A DNA stretch of 64,000 nt. It comes from Lentisphaerae bacterium GWF2_49_21. Lineage in GTDB: Bacteria > Verrucomicrobiota > Lentisphaeria > Victivallales > GWF2-50-93. This document shows positions 17,116-27,600 of this stretch, one piece after another. The stretch lies in NCBI GenBank assembly GCA_001804805.1, contig MHBH01000043.1, positions 40,553 to 104,552 on the forward strand. Reading direction: 5' to 3'. Within the stretch, counting starts at the first letter, position 1, and each line of letters begins with the position of its first letter. The position numbers and the translations under genes are program-made. A model generated the notes under the pieces. That model saw only the letters and a list, made by a program, of their open reading frames with translations, was not told the DNA's origin and did no database searches.

Positions 17116-17835
17116 TCACTTGAACAGCGGGGCCGGCTGGCCGGGTTTCTGCTCGGGCTTTTTCTCTTCGGGTTTGCCGGTCTTCTGTTCAACAAGCTTT
17201 TTCTGGCCGGCCTTGAAGGCATCGATGAGAGACTTGAGGGTTGCAACCCTCTTTTTCGCCTGTTCCGGAATTCCCCTCTTTTTTTCCAAGTCCTTCTCGA
17301 ATTTCTTCAAATCCCGCTTCGTATCGGAAATGACATTCTTTCTTTTCCCGATATCCAAGGCCATCTGCTGTAAATTCGGAGTCTTGATAGTATTGTTCTT
17401 GAGAGTCTCATATCGAATTTCCATGGCCTGCAGTTCTGACTCAAGGGATTTGATGTTCTCCCTTGTGTCATCACATTTTTCCTTGGCGTTCTTGAGATCC
17501 CCGGCCGCAGTTTCATAAAGCTTCTCCACGTCTGCAATTGCCTTGTCGGAATCGACAAGCTCCGTGGTAGCCTTGTTGCAGAAAGAGTTGTTCACCTTCA
17601 TGATTCCATCCAGCACCGGGACTATCGAATAAGGCTGGGCATATTCGAAACCGCCATCAATCTTTGTGAAAGTGGTCTTTTTGTCACCGGTCAGGAAAGG
17701 CTTGGCTTCAGTGTCAAAACGCAGAGCCAGGGCCTTCATGTCCACGGCAGCGGCCTTGTTCGCCTCATCGGCGGAAAAAGACAGCATCTGGAAAAGGCAG
17801 AGGCAGACCAGCACGATTAGAATCTTCCTCTTCAT
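17116..17835 (-). CDS. secreted coiled-coil protein, paralog 1
   Basis: A 239-residue protein with a signal peptide (cleavage near FSADE, about 22), a conserved block GGFEYAQPYSIVPVLDGI, a long helical coiled-coil region at about 90-190 rich in Lys/Glu, and a Lys/Pro/Gln-rich tail. It is clearly related to the gene directly upstream on the same strand (17893-18609), with the same order of parts, and the pair is probably a tandem duplication. No enzymatic motif. A periplasmic structural role is a guess. Confidence 0.75.
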   Translation of the reverse strand: MKRKILIVLVCLCLFQMLSFSADEANKAAAVDMKALALRFDTEAKPFLTGDKKTTFTKIDGGFEYAQPYSIVPVLDGIMKVNNSFCNKATTELVDSDKAIADVEKLYETAAGDLKNAKEKCDDTRENIKSLESELQAMEIRYETLKNNTIKTPNLQQMALDIGKRKNVISDTKRDLKKFEKDLEKKRGIPEQAKKRVATLKSLIDAFKAGQKKLVEQKTGKPEEKKPEQKPGQPAPLFK

Positions 17836-17849
17836 ATGAACAACTCCTT

Positions 17850-17890
17850 GTAAATATTTACTGAACGAACATAGTTCAGTGAATATTTAC
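17850..17890. other. hairpin between the tandem paralogs
   Basis: 17-base arms starting GTAAATATT and ending AATATTTAC, with one mismatch and a 7-base loop, fill the gap between the two genes. Confidence 0.55.
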
Positions 17891-17892
17891 CT

Positions 17893-18609
17893 TCACTGTT
17901 TCGGCGCAAACGGATCGAAATTACCTTCCTTCTTCACTCCGGGAGCAGGATCCGCCGCGCCCTTCTTCGAGCCTCCGCCCAGCTTCTTCTGGTTCGCATT
18001 ATAGGCATCGAGAACCGCCTTGAGCGCATTTGCCTTCTTCAGGGCATCGGCCGCAGCCAGCTTCTTCTTGTCAACATCCTTCTCCAGCTTCTTCATTTCC
18101 TTTTTCAGTTCGGAAGCATCTTTCTTGGACTGGAAAATAACGGTATTGTATTTTCCCTTTTCTTCCTTGTCCGTCTCCTTCATCATCTTCGCCTGGCTGT
18201 CGGCCATATCCTTTTCAAGCTCCGCGATTTTGGCTTTCGAATCAGCAATCGTCTTGATGCTGTTGTTGACCTCCTCTTCAGCGGCCTTGGCCTTTTTAAA
18301 CACTTCCTCGATCATCGCATCGCCCTCGACGAGTTCCGGATTGGCGCTCTTGAACACCTCGCCCTTGAAGATAATGATCCCCTCGAGCACCGGAACCAGG
18401 GTCAATGGTGAAACTGACACGGCTCCTCCGCCGGCCTTCATGAGCGCAGTGTTCTTCTCACCGGCAGAAAAATATGGCGCCGCCTCCTTGTCTGCACGGG
18501 CCTTGATGGCGTTCAGGTCCTGCTCCCCTGCCGGTTTCTTCTCTTCGTCAGCAGCAAATGAAGAGATCAGAACCGCGAATAAGACAACTCCGATAATCTT
18601 AGCTTTCAT
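17893..18609 (-). CDS. secreted coiled-coil protein, paralog 2
   Basis: A 238-residue protein with a signal peptide (cleavage near SFAADE, about 20), the shared block GGAVSVSPLTLVPVLEGI and a coiled coil at about 100-205, ending in a Gly/Lys/Pro-rich tail. It is related along its length to the downstream gene at 17116; the common pattern is the PYF(L)-Thr-Lys segment, the VPVL block and E-L-V-(E/D) followed by helices. It is the upstream member of the pair; the stretch 18610-18827 upstream holds no repeat except a short TTGGAAC heptamer run near 18794. Confidence 0.75.
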   Translation of the reverse strand: MKAKIIGVVLFAVLISSFAADEEKKPAGEQDLNAIKARADKEAAPYFSAGEKNTALMKAGGGAVSVSPLTLVPVLEGIIIFKGEVFKSANPELVEGDAMIEEVFKKAKAAEEEVNNSIKTIADSKAKIAELEKDMADSQAKMMKETDKEEKGKYNTVIFQSKKDASELKKEMKKLEKDVDKKKLAAADALKKANALKAVLDAYNANQKKLGGGSKKGAADPAPGVKKEGNFDPFAPKQ

Positions 18610-18827
18610 GGATTCCCCTCTTTTATGTAGTTATAGGATGTGGATAATATAGACCGCAAACCGGATTTTGTAAATATAAATATCCAGTTAAAGCTTCCAT
18701 GAAAACTCCATGGCTATTTGAACTGCCCCTGCCAAAGATGTATAATTCACATCGCCCAGAATCTCTTTGCCTGGGATTTTTCCGCTAAGGCGGTTTGGAA
18801 CTTGGAACTTAACACCAGAGGTGGCTT

Positions 18828-19679
18828 ATGTGGGACTATAACAAAAAGGTGATGGATCATTTCCTCCATCCCCAGAATGTAGGAGAGATAAAGGACGCCG
18901 ACGCCATCGGCGAGGTCGGAAACATACGATGCGGAGACGCGCTCAAGCTCTTCCTGAAGCTCGATCCCAGGACAAAGAAGATCGTGGATGTCAAGTTCAA
19001 GACCTTCGGATGCGCAAGCGCAATAGCCTCATCGTCCGCCCTCACCGAACTTGTCAAAGGCATGACCCTTGAAGAGGCCGCAAAGGTCACGAACAAGGAC
19101 ATCGTCAAGATACTCGGTGAACTTCCGGAGGAGAAGCTCCATTGCTCGGTGATGGGGATGGAGGCGCTCCAGGCCGCCATCGCAAACTACAAGGGCGAAA
19201 AAGGCGAGGCTCCGGAAGATGCCGACCATGATGGCGTCGTCATATGCAAATGCTTCGGAGTGACAGACACCAAGATCCGCGCCGTGGCCAAGGAGAACAA
19301 CCTCCACAAGGCCGAGGAGATCACGAACTACACGAAGGCCGGCGGCGGCTGCGGATGCTGTCTTGACGACATCCAGCAGATCCTCGACGAGCTCTGGAGG
19401 AAGGAAGCCAGCAAGCCGGCAAAACACCTCCCTCAGAAACTTACGACTGTCCAGAAGGTCATGAAGGTCCAGGAGGTGATGGACAAGGAGATAAAGCCCA
19501 TGCTCGAAAAGGACGGCGGCAGCATCGAGCTGGTCGACATACAGGGCGACAAGGTGATTGTCCGCCTCTGCGGTCGCTGTGCGTCATGTCCGGCCTCCGG
19601 CGTGACTTTGAAGAACACCGTCCAGGACAAGCTCCGTGAATTCGTAGCTCCTGAACTCATAGTGGAAGAGGCGAAATAA
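18828..19679 (+). CDS. nifU: NifU-type Fe-S cluster scaffold
   Basis: A 283-residue three-part scaffold. The IscU-like domain has cluster ligands C35, C62 and C106 and the D37 of CGD; a BFD-type [2Fe-2S] domain follows with C140, C142, C175 and C177 or C178; and a C-terminal NifU domain has C251 and C254 (CASC). All cluster residues are in place. It is followed one base after its stop by nifS. No nitrogenase gene is in the window, so this is likely the general Fe-S supply, which would serve the hydrogenase and radical SAM enzyme found here. Confidence 0.94.
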   Translation: MWDYNKKVMDHFLHPQNVGEIKDADAIGEVGNIRCGDALKLFLKLDPRTKKIVDVKFKTFGCASAIASSSALTELVKGMTLEEAAKVTNKDIVKILGELPEEKLHCSVMGMEALQAAIANYKGEKGEAPEDADHDGVVICKCFGVTDTKIRAVAKENNLHKAEEITNYTKAGGGCGCCLDDIQQILDELWRKEASKPAKHLPQKLTTVQKVMKVQEVMDKEIKPMLEKDGGSIELVDIQGDKVIVRLCGRCASCPASGVTLKNTVQDKLREFVAPELIVEEAK

Positions 19680-19680
19680 T

Positions 19681-20838
19681 ATGAGCAAAATAGTATATGC
19701 CGACAATAACGCCACTACGCAGACGGATCCGGAGGTCCTCGAGGCGATGGAGCCTTTCTTCTGCGAGCTTTATGGAAATCCTTCGAGCATACACACCTTT
19801 GGCGGACAGGTTGCAGGGCACATCAGGAAGGCACGGGAATCCCTGGCTTCTCTCCTTGGATGCGAACCAACGGAAATCATCTTCACCAGCTGTGGAACTG
19901 AAAGCGACAATTCCGGGATCATGAGCGCTCTCTACCTCAATCCTGAAAGAAGGAAGATAGTCATCAGCAAGGTCGAGCATCCAGCCGTCAAGAACCTGGG
20001 CTCCGAACTTGTCAGGCGCGGCTACAAGGTCGAGGAGATACCAGTCGACGGCAAAGGCCGGCTCGACATGGACAAGCTCAAGCAGGAAGTGAATGCAGAA
20101 ACGGCCGTCGTATCCGTCATGTGGGCCAACAATGAGACTGGCAACATATATCCGGTAAGGGAAGTCGCCCAAATCGCCCACCAGCATGGCGCTCTTTTCC
20201 ACACCGACGCGGTGCAGGCAGTCGGAAAGATCCCGATGAACCTTGCAAAGGAAAGCATCGACATGTTAAGCCTTTCCGGACACAAGCTCCATGCCCCGAA
20301 AGGCATTGGAGCGCTCTACGTCAAGCGCGGCGTCAGGTTCCGTCCATACATAATTGGCGGGCATCAGGAACGCAGCCGCAGGGGCGGAACTGAAAATGTC
20401 ACCGGCATAGTCGCTCTCGGCAAGGCTGCGGAACTCGCAGAAAAGAACATGAAGCTTGAGAACACAAAGGTGAAGGCGCTCCGTGACAGGCTCGAGAAGG
20501 AGCTTGTTTCGGCGGTTCCAAAGACAAGAGTGAACGGAGACACCGAGAGCCGTCTGCCAAATACTTCGAACATAAGCTTCGAGTTCATCGAAGGTGAAGC
20601 GATACTCCTGCTGATGAACCAGCTCGGGATCTGCGCGTCCAGCGGAAGCGCATGCACGACCGGCAGCCTCGAGCCTTCACATGTCCTGAGGGCGATGGGC
20701 GTCCCCTATACTGCCGCGCACGGCTCCATCCGCTTCAGCCTGTCAAGATTCAACACCGAGGATGAGATCGACTATATAATAAAGAGCCTGCCGCCGATAA
20801 TCGAGAGGCTCAGGCAGATTTCGCCGTACTGGAAGTAA
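19681..20838 (+). CDS. nifS: cysteine desulfurase NifS
   Basis: A 385-residue PLP enzyme that takes sulfur from cysteine for NifU. SGHKLHAPKGIGALY gives the PLP Lys (K202), HTDAVQAVGK the cofactor Asp, and SSGSACTTG the catalytic Cys (C325). The start follows the nifU stop by one base, so the two are co-translated. Downstream lies a class D/E/F/A repeat cluster. Confidence 0.95.
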   Translation: MSKIVYADNNATTQTDPEVLEAMEPFFCELYGNPSSIHTFGGQVAGHIRKARESLASLLGCEPTEIIFTSCGTESDNSGIMSALYLNPERRKIVISKVEHPAVKNLGSELVRRGYKVEEIPVDGKGRLDMDKLKQEVNAETAVVSVMWANNETGNIYPVREVAQIAHQHGALFHTDAVQAVGKIPMNLAKESIDMLSLSGHKLHAPKGIGALYVKRGVRFRPYIIGGHQERSRRGGTENVTGIVALGKAAELAEKNMKLENTKVKALRDRLEKELVSAVPKTRVNGDTESRLPNTSNISFEFIEGEAILLLMNQLGICASSGSACTTGSLEPSHVLRAMGVPYTAAHGSIRFSLSRFNTEDEIDYIIKSLPPIIERLRQISPYWK

Positions 20839-21216
20839 ATCCGGATGAAGAGCCAGGCAGACGCCTGGCGTTCCCGGGGAAGTTGTCTTAGCAATGTAAC
20901 ACAGGCATCCTGCCTGTGATTTTTTTAGGACCTTGTTTGTGGCGGCCGACTGTGGAGGGCGCAGTTTTATCAATAGGAAACTTTTACCGGTTAAGTAGGG
21001 CGGTCATTCCTGGCCGCCATCTTGTCGGGCTTCCGCCTTCGCTAAGATGCGACGGCGGCTCAAGCTCGCAAGAGCTGTTCTCCGAAATCGCCTCGTGCAA
21101 TAAAACATTAAAATAATCTCACGGGCCCCTTGACATGCCGTCGCAGCATGATATTATAGCATTATTGATATATAGCCTTATTGATATATGCATGCGGAGG
21201 AAAGCGGAAGCCGGCG
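20839..21216. repeat. 378-base gap with class D, E, F and A hairpins
   Basis: Hairpin GCCAGGC/GCCTGGC at 20852-20869; class D at 20893-20926 (ACAGGCA/TGCCTGT, loop TCC) followed by a T run that could terminate the nifUS message; the 20939-21031 copy of the 110-bp repeat with the class E hairpin (loop TTCC); class F at 21033-21058 (CCGCC/GGCGG); class A with AGCTC/GAGCT at 21061-21082. The remainder is upstream of the regulator gene. Confidence 0.75.
20939..21031. repeat. 110-bp repeat, copy 2 (truncated)
   Basis: Matches 12731-12815. The second class E hairpin is cut after its left arm GTCGGGC and continues into a class F hairpin. Confidence 0.65.
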
Positions 21217-22266
21217 ATGAACAGCATAAAATACAAGACAGTCGTCGAACTTGTCAGGCGCCGGGTGCTGAACGGCGACTACATGTTCATGGGCAATCCT
21301 TCGGAACGGGGCCTTGCACAGGAGACCGGCGTCAGCTACATGACCGCCAGAAGGGCCGTCCAGGAACTTATCAAGGAAAAGATCCTTGTCAGGATGAAAA
21401 ACGGGAGGCTGCAGCCAAACAGCAGATATAGCAACGGACATTCCTGCAGGCAGGTCGCACTGGTGACTCCCGCATGGTACAGCCCCAACTTCTATCAGTG
21501 GCATACTTCCCTGAAAAACACCGTTGAAAAACATGGCGGAATCCTCAGATCTGTCACATATGACAACCATGATGATCCTGTCATTTATGATGCTCTGGAC
21601 GGCAAGTTCGATCTTGTCATCCTCAATGGCGTCAATCCTTCCCCTACCCTGAAGCTCCGTCTCGGCAGGAGCCAGAAAAAAGTGGTTTCCCTGTTCAGGG
21701 ACATGTCGGAACTGGGTATTTTATCGATAGATGGAGTCTCCCCCGACCTGCTTGACGGCATGATCGGACGCCTGACGGATCTTGGGCACCGCAGGATCGC
21801 ATATTTCAACACACAGCAGGTTTCTACCGTCATGTCGCTGAGGCTTTCGGCATGGAAGCTGGCGATGCAGAAAAGAGCCCTCCCCGAAATCATCCTGAAT
21901 GAGCCGGTCCTGCCCTTCCAGGATTCAAGCTATAAATCCCATGAGGTGCTCTCCAGACTCCTGAAACGGAAGGAGCTTCCCTTCACAGCTGTCTTTTCAA
22001 CAACTGTATATACCGCACGTGGAATACTGAGGGCTCTCCATGAGGCGGACAAGAGCTGTCCGGAAGATCTTTCCATCTTCTCCCTCGGTGATGTCTTTGA
22101 GGCCCGTCTCTGCATTCCTTCTATCGCAACCATCGACACCAGGAACCTTGAGTCGTTCGTTGAAGATATTTATCTCCGGGTCCTCAAGGGGAATATAAAT
22201 CTAAAGCAAATGCACTACTGTCCGGAACATGAATACTTCAAGGGTGAATCCATAGGCCCGGCTTGA
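21217..22266 (+). CDS. GntR/LacI-type transcription regulator
   Basis: A 349-residue regulator with an N-terminal winged helix of the GntR type (about 5-70, including [28 protein letters not shown]) and a LacI/periplasmic-binding-type ligand domain (about 80-345), with [14 protein letters not shown] and [22 protein letters not shown]. This fusion is common among regulators of sugar use in Lentisphaerota and Bacteroidota. It stands directly upstream of the prepilin-like, beta-helix-like and glycosidase genes on the same strand and probably controls them. The start at 21217 was preferred to an in-frame TTG at 21181. Confidence 0.85.
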   Translation: MNSIKYKTVVELVRRRVLNGDYMFMGNPSERGLAQETGVSYMTARRAVQELIKEKILVRMKNGRLQPNSRYSNGHSCRQVALVTPAWYSPNFYQWHTSLKNTVEKHGGILRSVTYDNHDDPVIYDALDGKFDLVILNGVNPSPTLKLRLGRSQKKVVSLFRDMSELGILSIDGVSPDLLDGMIGRLTDLGHRRIAYFNTQQVSTVMSLRLSAWKLAMQKRALPEIILNEPVLPFQDSSYKSHEVLSRLLKRKELPFTAVFSTTVYTARGILRALHEADKSCPEDLSIFSLGDVFEARLCIPSIATIDTRNLESFVEDIYLRVLKGNINLKQMHYCPEHEYFKGESIGPA

Positions 22267-22324
22267 ACCAGATGACCAGGACGGAAAATATTGCACAATA
22301 TATATTATATGCGGAGGTGGCAGG

Positions 22325-23140
22325 ATGAAGACAGTTTTTCTGGCGGCAACGGTCTTGACAACGGCATTTCCCTCAAACATTCCAATGGAAAATAACAAAA
22401 TGGAAATTCGTATTCGATCAAAGTTTACTCTGATCGAATTGCTGGTCGTGATTGCGATCATCGCAATTCTCGCAGCGATGCTCCTGCCCGCCTTGAAGAA
22501 CTCGAAGGACATGGCCAAGAAGATCAACTGCATAAGCAACCTGTCCCAGGTCATGAAGGCGCATATGCTATATGCAGGAGACAACAACGACTTCATCTGG
22601 TATACCGGCTACGAGCTTCCCGACTACGACCAATGGACAATGGCCATCACAGGCGGAAGGTTCTTCCCACAGGAAAAATACCTCTCCAGGAACTGTCTTG
22701 TCTGCCCGTCGACCAGCCCCGGCGTCTACAGCGCCAGTTCCTGGACATATGGCATGTATGCAGCCTGGTTGAACGGTGGAACCGACTACAACAACAAAGT
22801 TGCCACACAAGGGAATTTCATGATCTGGGATCCGGCATCAAGCGGCTGCAACGTCTTCTACAAGCTCTACATGTTCAAGCAGCCTTCGAACTTCGTACTT
22901 GTCGCCGATACCTTGACTGCCAGCACAGGTGCGCTAGCCTCCAGGAACGAGCTGCCGCTCTGGTATTTCTCGTCCTTCAGGAAATGCGAGGATGCCGCAG
23001 TCGCACTGCTCCACAACGGCTTTGCAAACGGCTCATACGTGGACGGACACGTCGAAGGCCTCAACGCCGACGGTCTCAGGGACTGCGGTACGAACATCAC
23101 AACCTATGTCACCATGAAAAGAATCATTGTCAATCCATAA
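22325..23140 (+). CDS. prepilin-like protein with H-X9-DG C-terminus
   Basis: A 271-residue protein with a type II secretion/prepilin signal [20 protein letters not shown] (about 33-52) and a C-terminal [18 protein letters not shown], the H-X9-DG signature of the DUF1559-like families abundant in Planctomycetes and Lentisphaerota. The residue before the Phe is Lys, not the canonical Gly. A strong SD (GGAGG at 22313-22317) supports the start at 22325, which gives a second hydrophobic stretch before the prepilin leader; ATG at 22400 would give the more usual short leader. It is probably surface-exposed and works with the adjacent secreted glycan-active proteins. Confidence 0.85.
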   Translation: MKTVFLAATVLTTAFPSNIPMENNKMEIRIRSKFTLIELLVVIAIIAILAAMLLPALKNSKDMAKKINCISNLSQVMKAHMLYAGDNNDFIWYTGYELPDYDQWTMAITGGRFFPQEKYLSRNCLVCPSTSPGVYSASSWTYGMYAAWLNGGTDYNNKVATQGNFMIWDPASSGCNVFYKLYMFKQPSNFVLVADTLTASTGALASRNELPLWYFSSFRKCEDAAVALLHNGFANGSYVDGHVEGLNADGLRDCGTNITTYVTMKRIIVNP

Positions 23141-23156
23141 GGAGAGAAGAACCATC

Positions 23157-24602
23157 ATGTGGAAAGTATATGATGTCCTAAAAAAAACTATCCTGGTACT
23201 TTTTCTCACGACGACTGTCATCAATGAGACGGCATGGGCAGCTGAAGGAAACAAGTCTACTATAATGCCACTCCCTTCAGACTTCGACTGGACGCCGCTG
23301 CTCAAGGTCATCCGTACCGGGCCAGGAAAGTATGCCGTCGACAAGACGGCGGATGATCTTCGAAAAATGATGTATGAAGGAAAGACAGTGACCCGTTACT
23401 ACGTTGATCCGGTCAACGGCAAGGATTCAAACAGCGGACTGGCTCAAGAACTTGCCCTGAAAACGATGCAGGCGGCAGCCAACAGGAATTCAGGAGACAT
23501 CAGCGAGATCATCGTATTACCGCCGAAGAGCCGCGTGATCTGGGGGGGCGATGCCACGGTCAGCAATGGATTTGCGAAATCCGCAATAATCTACACGCTC
23601 GATGGCAAGGACGTAATCTTCTGCAAGGGCGCCAAACCCGCATGGACCGCGGCAGAAGGTGGCACATATACGACTACCGGACCCCTTGGCGAATCCAACA
23701 CTTCGATTGTCATGGACTGGTCGCCAGCGGCCCGGGTCGCCTCTCCAGACGGTGGCGGTCTTGGTTATGAACGGACTGCGAATGCAACCGGGGTTGCAGG
23801 CAGGCCGGGCACTTTTTTCCACGACACGAAAACAGGTCTTGTTACCGTATATCCATTTGACAAACGAAACCTTGTAGGTGATGAATATGTAACGCCTCCT
23901 GTTGCAAACGACCTCAACTGCTGGTCAATGTCGACACCTTCTTCCGCGACCGCTGGCCGTTCCTACTGGGTACGGAACTGTCACTGGGTTGGAGGGCTGA
24001 ATCCGCTTGGGATGAACAACAACTCCCTTGCCAAGGCGCGCTCAATCCTGGTATTTGACCATTGCGGCATGTGGGCTGGTTCCGTAGGCGGCAATGCCTT
24101 TGCAGCAGTCGGACCGAACGACATCTACACGTTCGACTGCATTGGTGGATACAGCCACGCCGACCTCTGGAATGTCCATGGCAATGGTCTTGGCAGCGGC
24201 AGGATATTTCATGTGCGCCCACGCTGTACTGTCCGCAACGGATACAGCGGCAAAGGCAGAGACAACGTCGAGACCGGCCATGAGGACAGCCGCGGTATCA
24301 CGGTTATGCCGACCTATGCCAACTCCGACGGTCGTGTTTATGGATACATCGACCGATCACGGGCGATGGTGTTTGGAGGAAGCATAGGACCTTCGTTGCG
24401 GACAGACGACTTCTGCGCAAGTGTGAATTCGGGCGGAATCTCGGTAGTTGATCTCTACGAGGTAAACCTGCTCCCATCGAAGGGTCCTTACACGCTGACT
24501 GCTGACGGAACGAAGACGGGTTCAGGAGCTTCCATCCGCTGTCACAGCACGGACATCACGAAGTTCACCAAACATGGCGCAAACATTGTATCCGAACCAT
24601 AA
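23157..24602 (+). CDS. secreted beta-helix-like protein, carbohydrate locus
   Basis: A 481-residue secreted protein (signal peptide cleaved near AWAAEG). After about 60 residues it has YYVDPVNGKDSNSGLAQELALKT, the typical opening of right-handed parallel beta-helix proteins related to pectate lyases, followed by repeating short strands (GVHGNG, NNNS, SGKGRDNVE). The start at 23157 has an SD (GGAGAG) and begins 16 bases after the prepilin-like gene. A polysaccharide lyase or glycan-binding role is likely, but catalytic residues are not identifiable by eye. Confidence 0.7.
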   Translation: MWKVYDVLKKTILVLFLTTTVINETAWAAEGNKSTIMPLPSDFDWTPLLKVIRTGPGKYAVDKTADDLRKMMYEGKTVTRYYVDPVNGKDSNSGLAQELALKTMQAAANRNSGDISEIIVLPPKSRVIWGGDATVSNGFAKSAIIYTLDGKDVIFCKGAKPAWTAAEGGTYTTTGPLGESNTSIVMDWSPAARVASPDGGGLGYERTANATGVAGRPGTFFHDTKTGLVTVYPFDKRNLVGDEYVTPPVANDLNCWSMSTPSSATAGRSYWVRNCHWVGGLNPLGMNNNSLAKARSILVFDHCGMWAGSVGGNAFAAVGPNDIYTFDCIGGYSHADLWNVHGNGLGSGRIFHVRPRCTVRNGYSGKGRDNVETGHEDSRGITVMPTYANSDGRVYGYIDRSRAMVFGGSIGPSLRTDDFCASVNSGGISVVDLYEVNLLPSKGPYTLTADGTKTGSGASIRCHSTDITKFTKHGANIVSEP

Positions 24603-24624
24603 GCATAAGGAACATCGTAACTCT

Positions 24625-27600
24625 ATGAAACACACTGCTCTAATTGCCATCGTCATTGGCTCCTTCCTATTCGGCGGATGCCAGAAACCAGCCCAGGATA
24701 CCAAGGCAGTTCAAACTGAAACATCCCCTGCCCCTGTGCAGAAATCTGAATTCAAAATTACAGAGGACGCAACGGCAATTGCCGTGCAGGCCTCTTCTTA
24801 TTCTGCGAAATTCGCAAAAGACAACGGCTCGATAATTTCAATTTCCAGAGCCGATGGAACTCCCTTGCTGAAAGGCGGCGACGAAGGCCTGTGGAGGGCC
24901 GTGTTCCTGGATAAACACGTTCTGGAAGCCGCAAAATTCTCGCCAGCTGCACCAGACATGCGTTCATCATTCCGGATTGTCGATGCAAAGTCCATAGATT
25001 ATTCTTTCGAAAGCGACGAAATCAAGGTGTCGGCAACTATCACCCCGGCTACGGACGGCCTTTACTTCAAGGCTTCGCTGACCACTAAAAAATCGGATCT
25101 TATTGAATTTGCACTTCCCGGAGCCATGCAGTTCCAGACCGATGACCTCAAGGAACTGATCTGCCAGGTCAAGAATCCAAGGAACGTCGGGATGGCGCTG
25201 AACCAGGAGTTCTTCCGCGATCATTCGGCGGATCCGGTCCCCTTCATGTTTGAAATCGGGAAGAAGGGGCCTGAAGGCTATCTGGAGCTCATGGGGAATT
25301 CACCTCTCAATCTTGGCAATGAGGACAAGGAATCGCAAGTCACCATTACAGAAACAGGCAGGGAATGGCTCGGAGATGCAGTTGCAGAAAAAGTCTCCAA
25401 GGTGCCGGTAATAGCGACCCGTCCTTTCGAAAAGGGCCATGCGGACATAGTGATCGCCGAAACTACGGATGGAGTCTATTTCGGCGGAGCCCGTCCATCC
25501 GCCGCCTCGAAAGGACATCTCTTCCGCGTAGGTGGCAGGGTCCAGGAGAAGCAGGTTGATTCCACTCTTGCAATGGTGGGGGCGGCCATCGACCGAGTCA
25601 CGGCGGACGGTGTCAGGAACGGACGCAACGGGATCGCGATAATCAATTTCCCGAACGGTCCTGTGCGCTGGTCATTCACCAACGTCACCGCAAAGCAGTG
25701 GGAGGATCGGCTCAACCTCATCCCGGATGTGAAGAACGGAACTGCGGAGATAATATCAATCTCGACCATCGACGAACTTGAAAAAGCCCTCGCAAATCCC
25801 AGGATCTCATCCATACTGAACCCATATGGCGAGATAATACCGGTCCGGACGACAGGCAGTATGTCCCAGCTCTTGAAATCCATCAGGGCCTACATTGACA
25901 ACGGTGGCAACTGGTTCGAGACTGGCGGCTATTCATTCTATCAGGAACTGGTTCCTTCCCGCTTCTATTCACTTCCTTCCGATGGGAAAGTCCCTGGAAT
26001 TTTCGCTGACTTCCTCCACTTTGATTTTCAAAAGGAATCCCATCTCTCCATCTACAGCATACAGCCGATCACCTGGAAGGCCTGGGAAGCGGAGCGCGAT
26101 CTCAGCAAGATGTTCGTGCAGTCGAAAGTCAATGTCGGAGCAAATGAGAACGGGGGATATTTCACCCGCCCGTTCTCGCCGTATGTGAAAGCCGGTGAAA
26201 CCTGGCAGTCGCCAGTTGTCCACATGAAGTTTGGCGGAAACGCCATTGACGGGGCAAAATCCTTCTGCGCCGACAACCGCATTGAAAAGAAGCTGAGCGA
26301 CAAGCTTTCTCCGGAAAAACTCCGGAAATTCAAGGAATGCGTCGTCTACAAGTATGAAGTACCGAGCGCAAAGGAATGTCTCGATCTCCTGCAGATACTC
26401 CCCTCGCCTTCGATAGTCCATTCGGCAAGCTACCTGAAGGGTGGATTCGACAAGGAATATCCGGACCAGTTGCCACCGAGGGCATCATTCGCAACTCCGG
26501 AAGAGTTCAGGGCGCTCACAGACAAAATCCATTCCACCGGCAGCCTTTTCATGCCGTATACGAACAATACCTGGTGGTGCGACAATCCCAAGGGACCGAC
26601 TTTCCTGAAACATGGCAATGAACCTCTGCTCATCGGGCTCAATGGAAAATACAACCACGAGATCTACGGTAAAAACGATGGATGGACGACGACCATGTGG
26701 CATCCTGCGGTCCGCCAGATCAACATGGAGGTGATCAGGCAGTTCACGGAGGAATATGGGGCTGACATCATATTCCAGGACCAGTGCGGGGCGCGCGACT
26801 GGATGTACGACCTGAATCCCGCAGCTCCGAATCCTTCGGCCTACATGGAGGCGATCGTTTCATCCGTACGCACCGATTCATCCGTCGTCCCTCTTTCAAC
26901 CGAGGACGCCTGGTGGGGGATACTCGACAGCGAGATCCAGATTTGCGGACTTTCCTTCGGATATATTCCTGAACACAAGCAGAGACCGTTGAAGAATATT
27001 TTTCCTGCGAAATCATGGAGGATATTCCCGATCGCCCTGGCAATGGCCCATGACAAGGTCGGAATGACGCACCACAATCTCGGCCAGTCCGTAGACACGC
27101 CGAAGGAACTTGCACTTACACTCGCCTTTGGCTATTCAATGATAAATAGAGTGAGCAAGAACAAGCTTGCAAAACCTGAATATCTCGAATGGCTGCGCTG
27201 GATCGACAGGATACAGAAGTCGGTGGCGTCGGAATATATGGGAACGGAATTGAAGACGTTCAAGCACAGATGGGGCGACATAAAAAATCCGGAAGATGAC
27301 GGATTGATAACTGCCCGGTATGGGGACACATCAATAATTTCAAATCTTTCACCAGTCCATATCAAAATAGCGGGCTTCGAACTGGCCCCCTACGGATTCT
27401 TTGTCAGCAGCCCGAAAGTCGAAGCCGGAGCCTTGGCCACAGCGGGAGGACAGATTTTTGACGGCAGCGGCATGGGTTACATCCTTGAGAAGCATGGAGA
27501 AACTTCCGCCACTGCATGGGTATTCGCCCTCCCCGGAACAACTGCCATAATTCCCGGCATGAGTTCAATGAAGACAGCCTCTACTGACAATGGTGCCGCA

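Noticed and set aside
22409..22436. Inverted repeat ATTCGATCA / TGATCGAAT as an operator
   Set aside because: It lies within the coding region of the prepilin-like protein leader. It could serve as an operator, but the position after the start codon makes this weak.
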